From Caldalkalibacillus mannanilyticus JCM 10596 (lineage in GTDB: Bacteria > Bacillota > Bacilli > Caldalkalibacillales > JCM-10596): a stretch of 64,000 nt of DNA. Position numbers and translations under genes: made by a program. Shown piece by piece: positions 63,845 to 64,000 of this stretch. The stretch is from positions 62,001-126,000 of the forward strand of contig NZ_BAMO01000004.1 in assembly GCF_000615945.1 (NCBI RefSeq). The letters are read 5' to 3'. Position 1 is the stretch's first letter, and every line of letters begins with the position of its first letter. The notes under the pieces were generated by a model. That model was given only the letters and a program-made list of their open reading frames with translations. It made no database searches and was not told the origin of the DNA.

Positions 63845-64000
63845 TTTACTCACTTTTCTCACCTCATCGTTTGCTTGTTTTTATCAAGCAACCTATCTTT
63901 AGGACAAGTATATTTGAAAAAAAACAAAGTATTCCCTTAAGATTGAGGAAGAAGAACAAGACAAAAAGGAACCTTAGACATCCAGCTGTTCAAGATAGAT
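63845..64000. other. upstream region of the second copper ATPase
   Basis: AT-rich, with hairpin GCTTG / CAAGC around 63872-63888. No CsoR-type site like those at 10143 or 10863. Nothing else recognised before the window ends. Confidence 0.3.

Overview
The window looks like chromosomal DNA of a low-G+C, Gram-positive, spore-former-type bacterium of the order Bacillales (Bacillaceae/Paenibacillaceae range). Support: AT-rich codon use, strong AGGAGG ribosome sites with frequent TTG/GTG starts, Bacillus-type operators (Fur, Zur, NrdR, CsoR and Fnr-like), and typical families (SufU, CsoR-CopZ-CopA, DUF4317, DUF3231, CAP/YkwD-like, YxeA-like, PepF). I see no rRNA or tRNA genes, CRISPR array or intact insertion sequence.

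Layout. 1-3.4 kb: end of a TraB-family membrane protein, a GyrI-like protein, and oligoendopeptidase F (frame broken). 3.5-5.4 kb: a likely zinc-starvation set under Zur-like boxes: SufU paralogue, zinc-ribbon-free ribosomal protein S14, CobW/YciC-type GTPase. 5.5-7.3 kb: two methyltransferases behind a promoter with an Fnr-like and a Fur box. 7.3-10.1 kb: anaerobic ribonucleotide reductase nrdD-nrdG behind a promoter, two NrdR boxes 31 bp apart and a cobalamin riboswitch with terminator. 10.1-13.3 kb: csoR-copZ-copA with two matching 17-bp copper operators. 13.4-27.8 kb: esterase, CHRD protein, DUF4317 plus a large helicase-nuclease (possible defence gene), EamA transporter, HAD phosphatase, a TetR-controlled MMPL exporter with a heptad-repeat partner, and methionine aminopeptidase.

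28-34 kb is accessory: a lipoprotein, gene remnants, a G+C-rich DinB-family gene that looks transferred, a broken phosphotransferase, a P-loop kinase and an SDR dehydrogenase. 34.7-39.8 kb is a lantibiotic/peptide-resistance module (ABC ATPase, two permeases, YxeA-like protein, response regulator, sensor kinase). 40.1-41.4 kb is an ECF sigma/anti-sigma pair with a likely autoregulated promoter. 41.5-47.5 kb: CAP-domain lipoprotein, GNAT-pentapeptide fusion, broken GNAT, SgrR-like regulator, DUF3231. 47.6-52.3 kb: DJ-1 protein and glcF-glcD with a CdaR-type regulator. 52.3-57.3 kb: membrane proteins, DJ-1 protein with WYL regulator, a Tn3 transposase remnant and DUF523. 57.3-61.7 kb: a Fur-linked methyltransferase / saccharopine-dehydrogenase-like / DUF418 operon divergent from a LuxR-type regulator. 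61.7-64 kb: a second, frame-broken copper ATPase.

How it fits together. Metal and oxygen status dominate: zinc (Zur set), iron (two Fur boxes, both in front of methyltransferase genes), copper (CsoR set plus second ATPase), cobalamin (riboswitch) and oxygen (Fnr-like boxes, anaerobic reductase).

Caution: about a dozen genes are broken by small frameshifts, nearly all explained by loss of one base, mostly in homopolymer runs. That pattern fits sequencing or assembly error better than biology, so the broken genes may well be intact in the organism.
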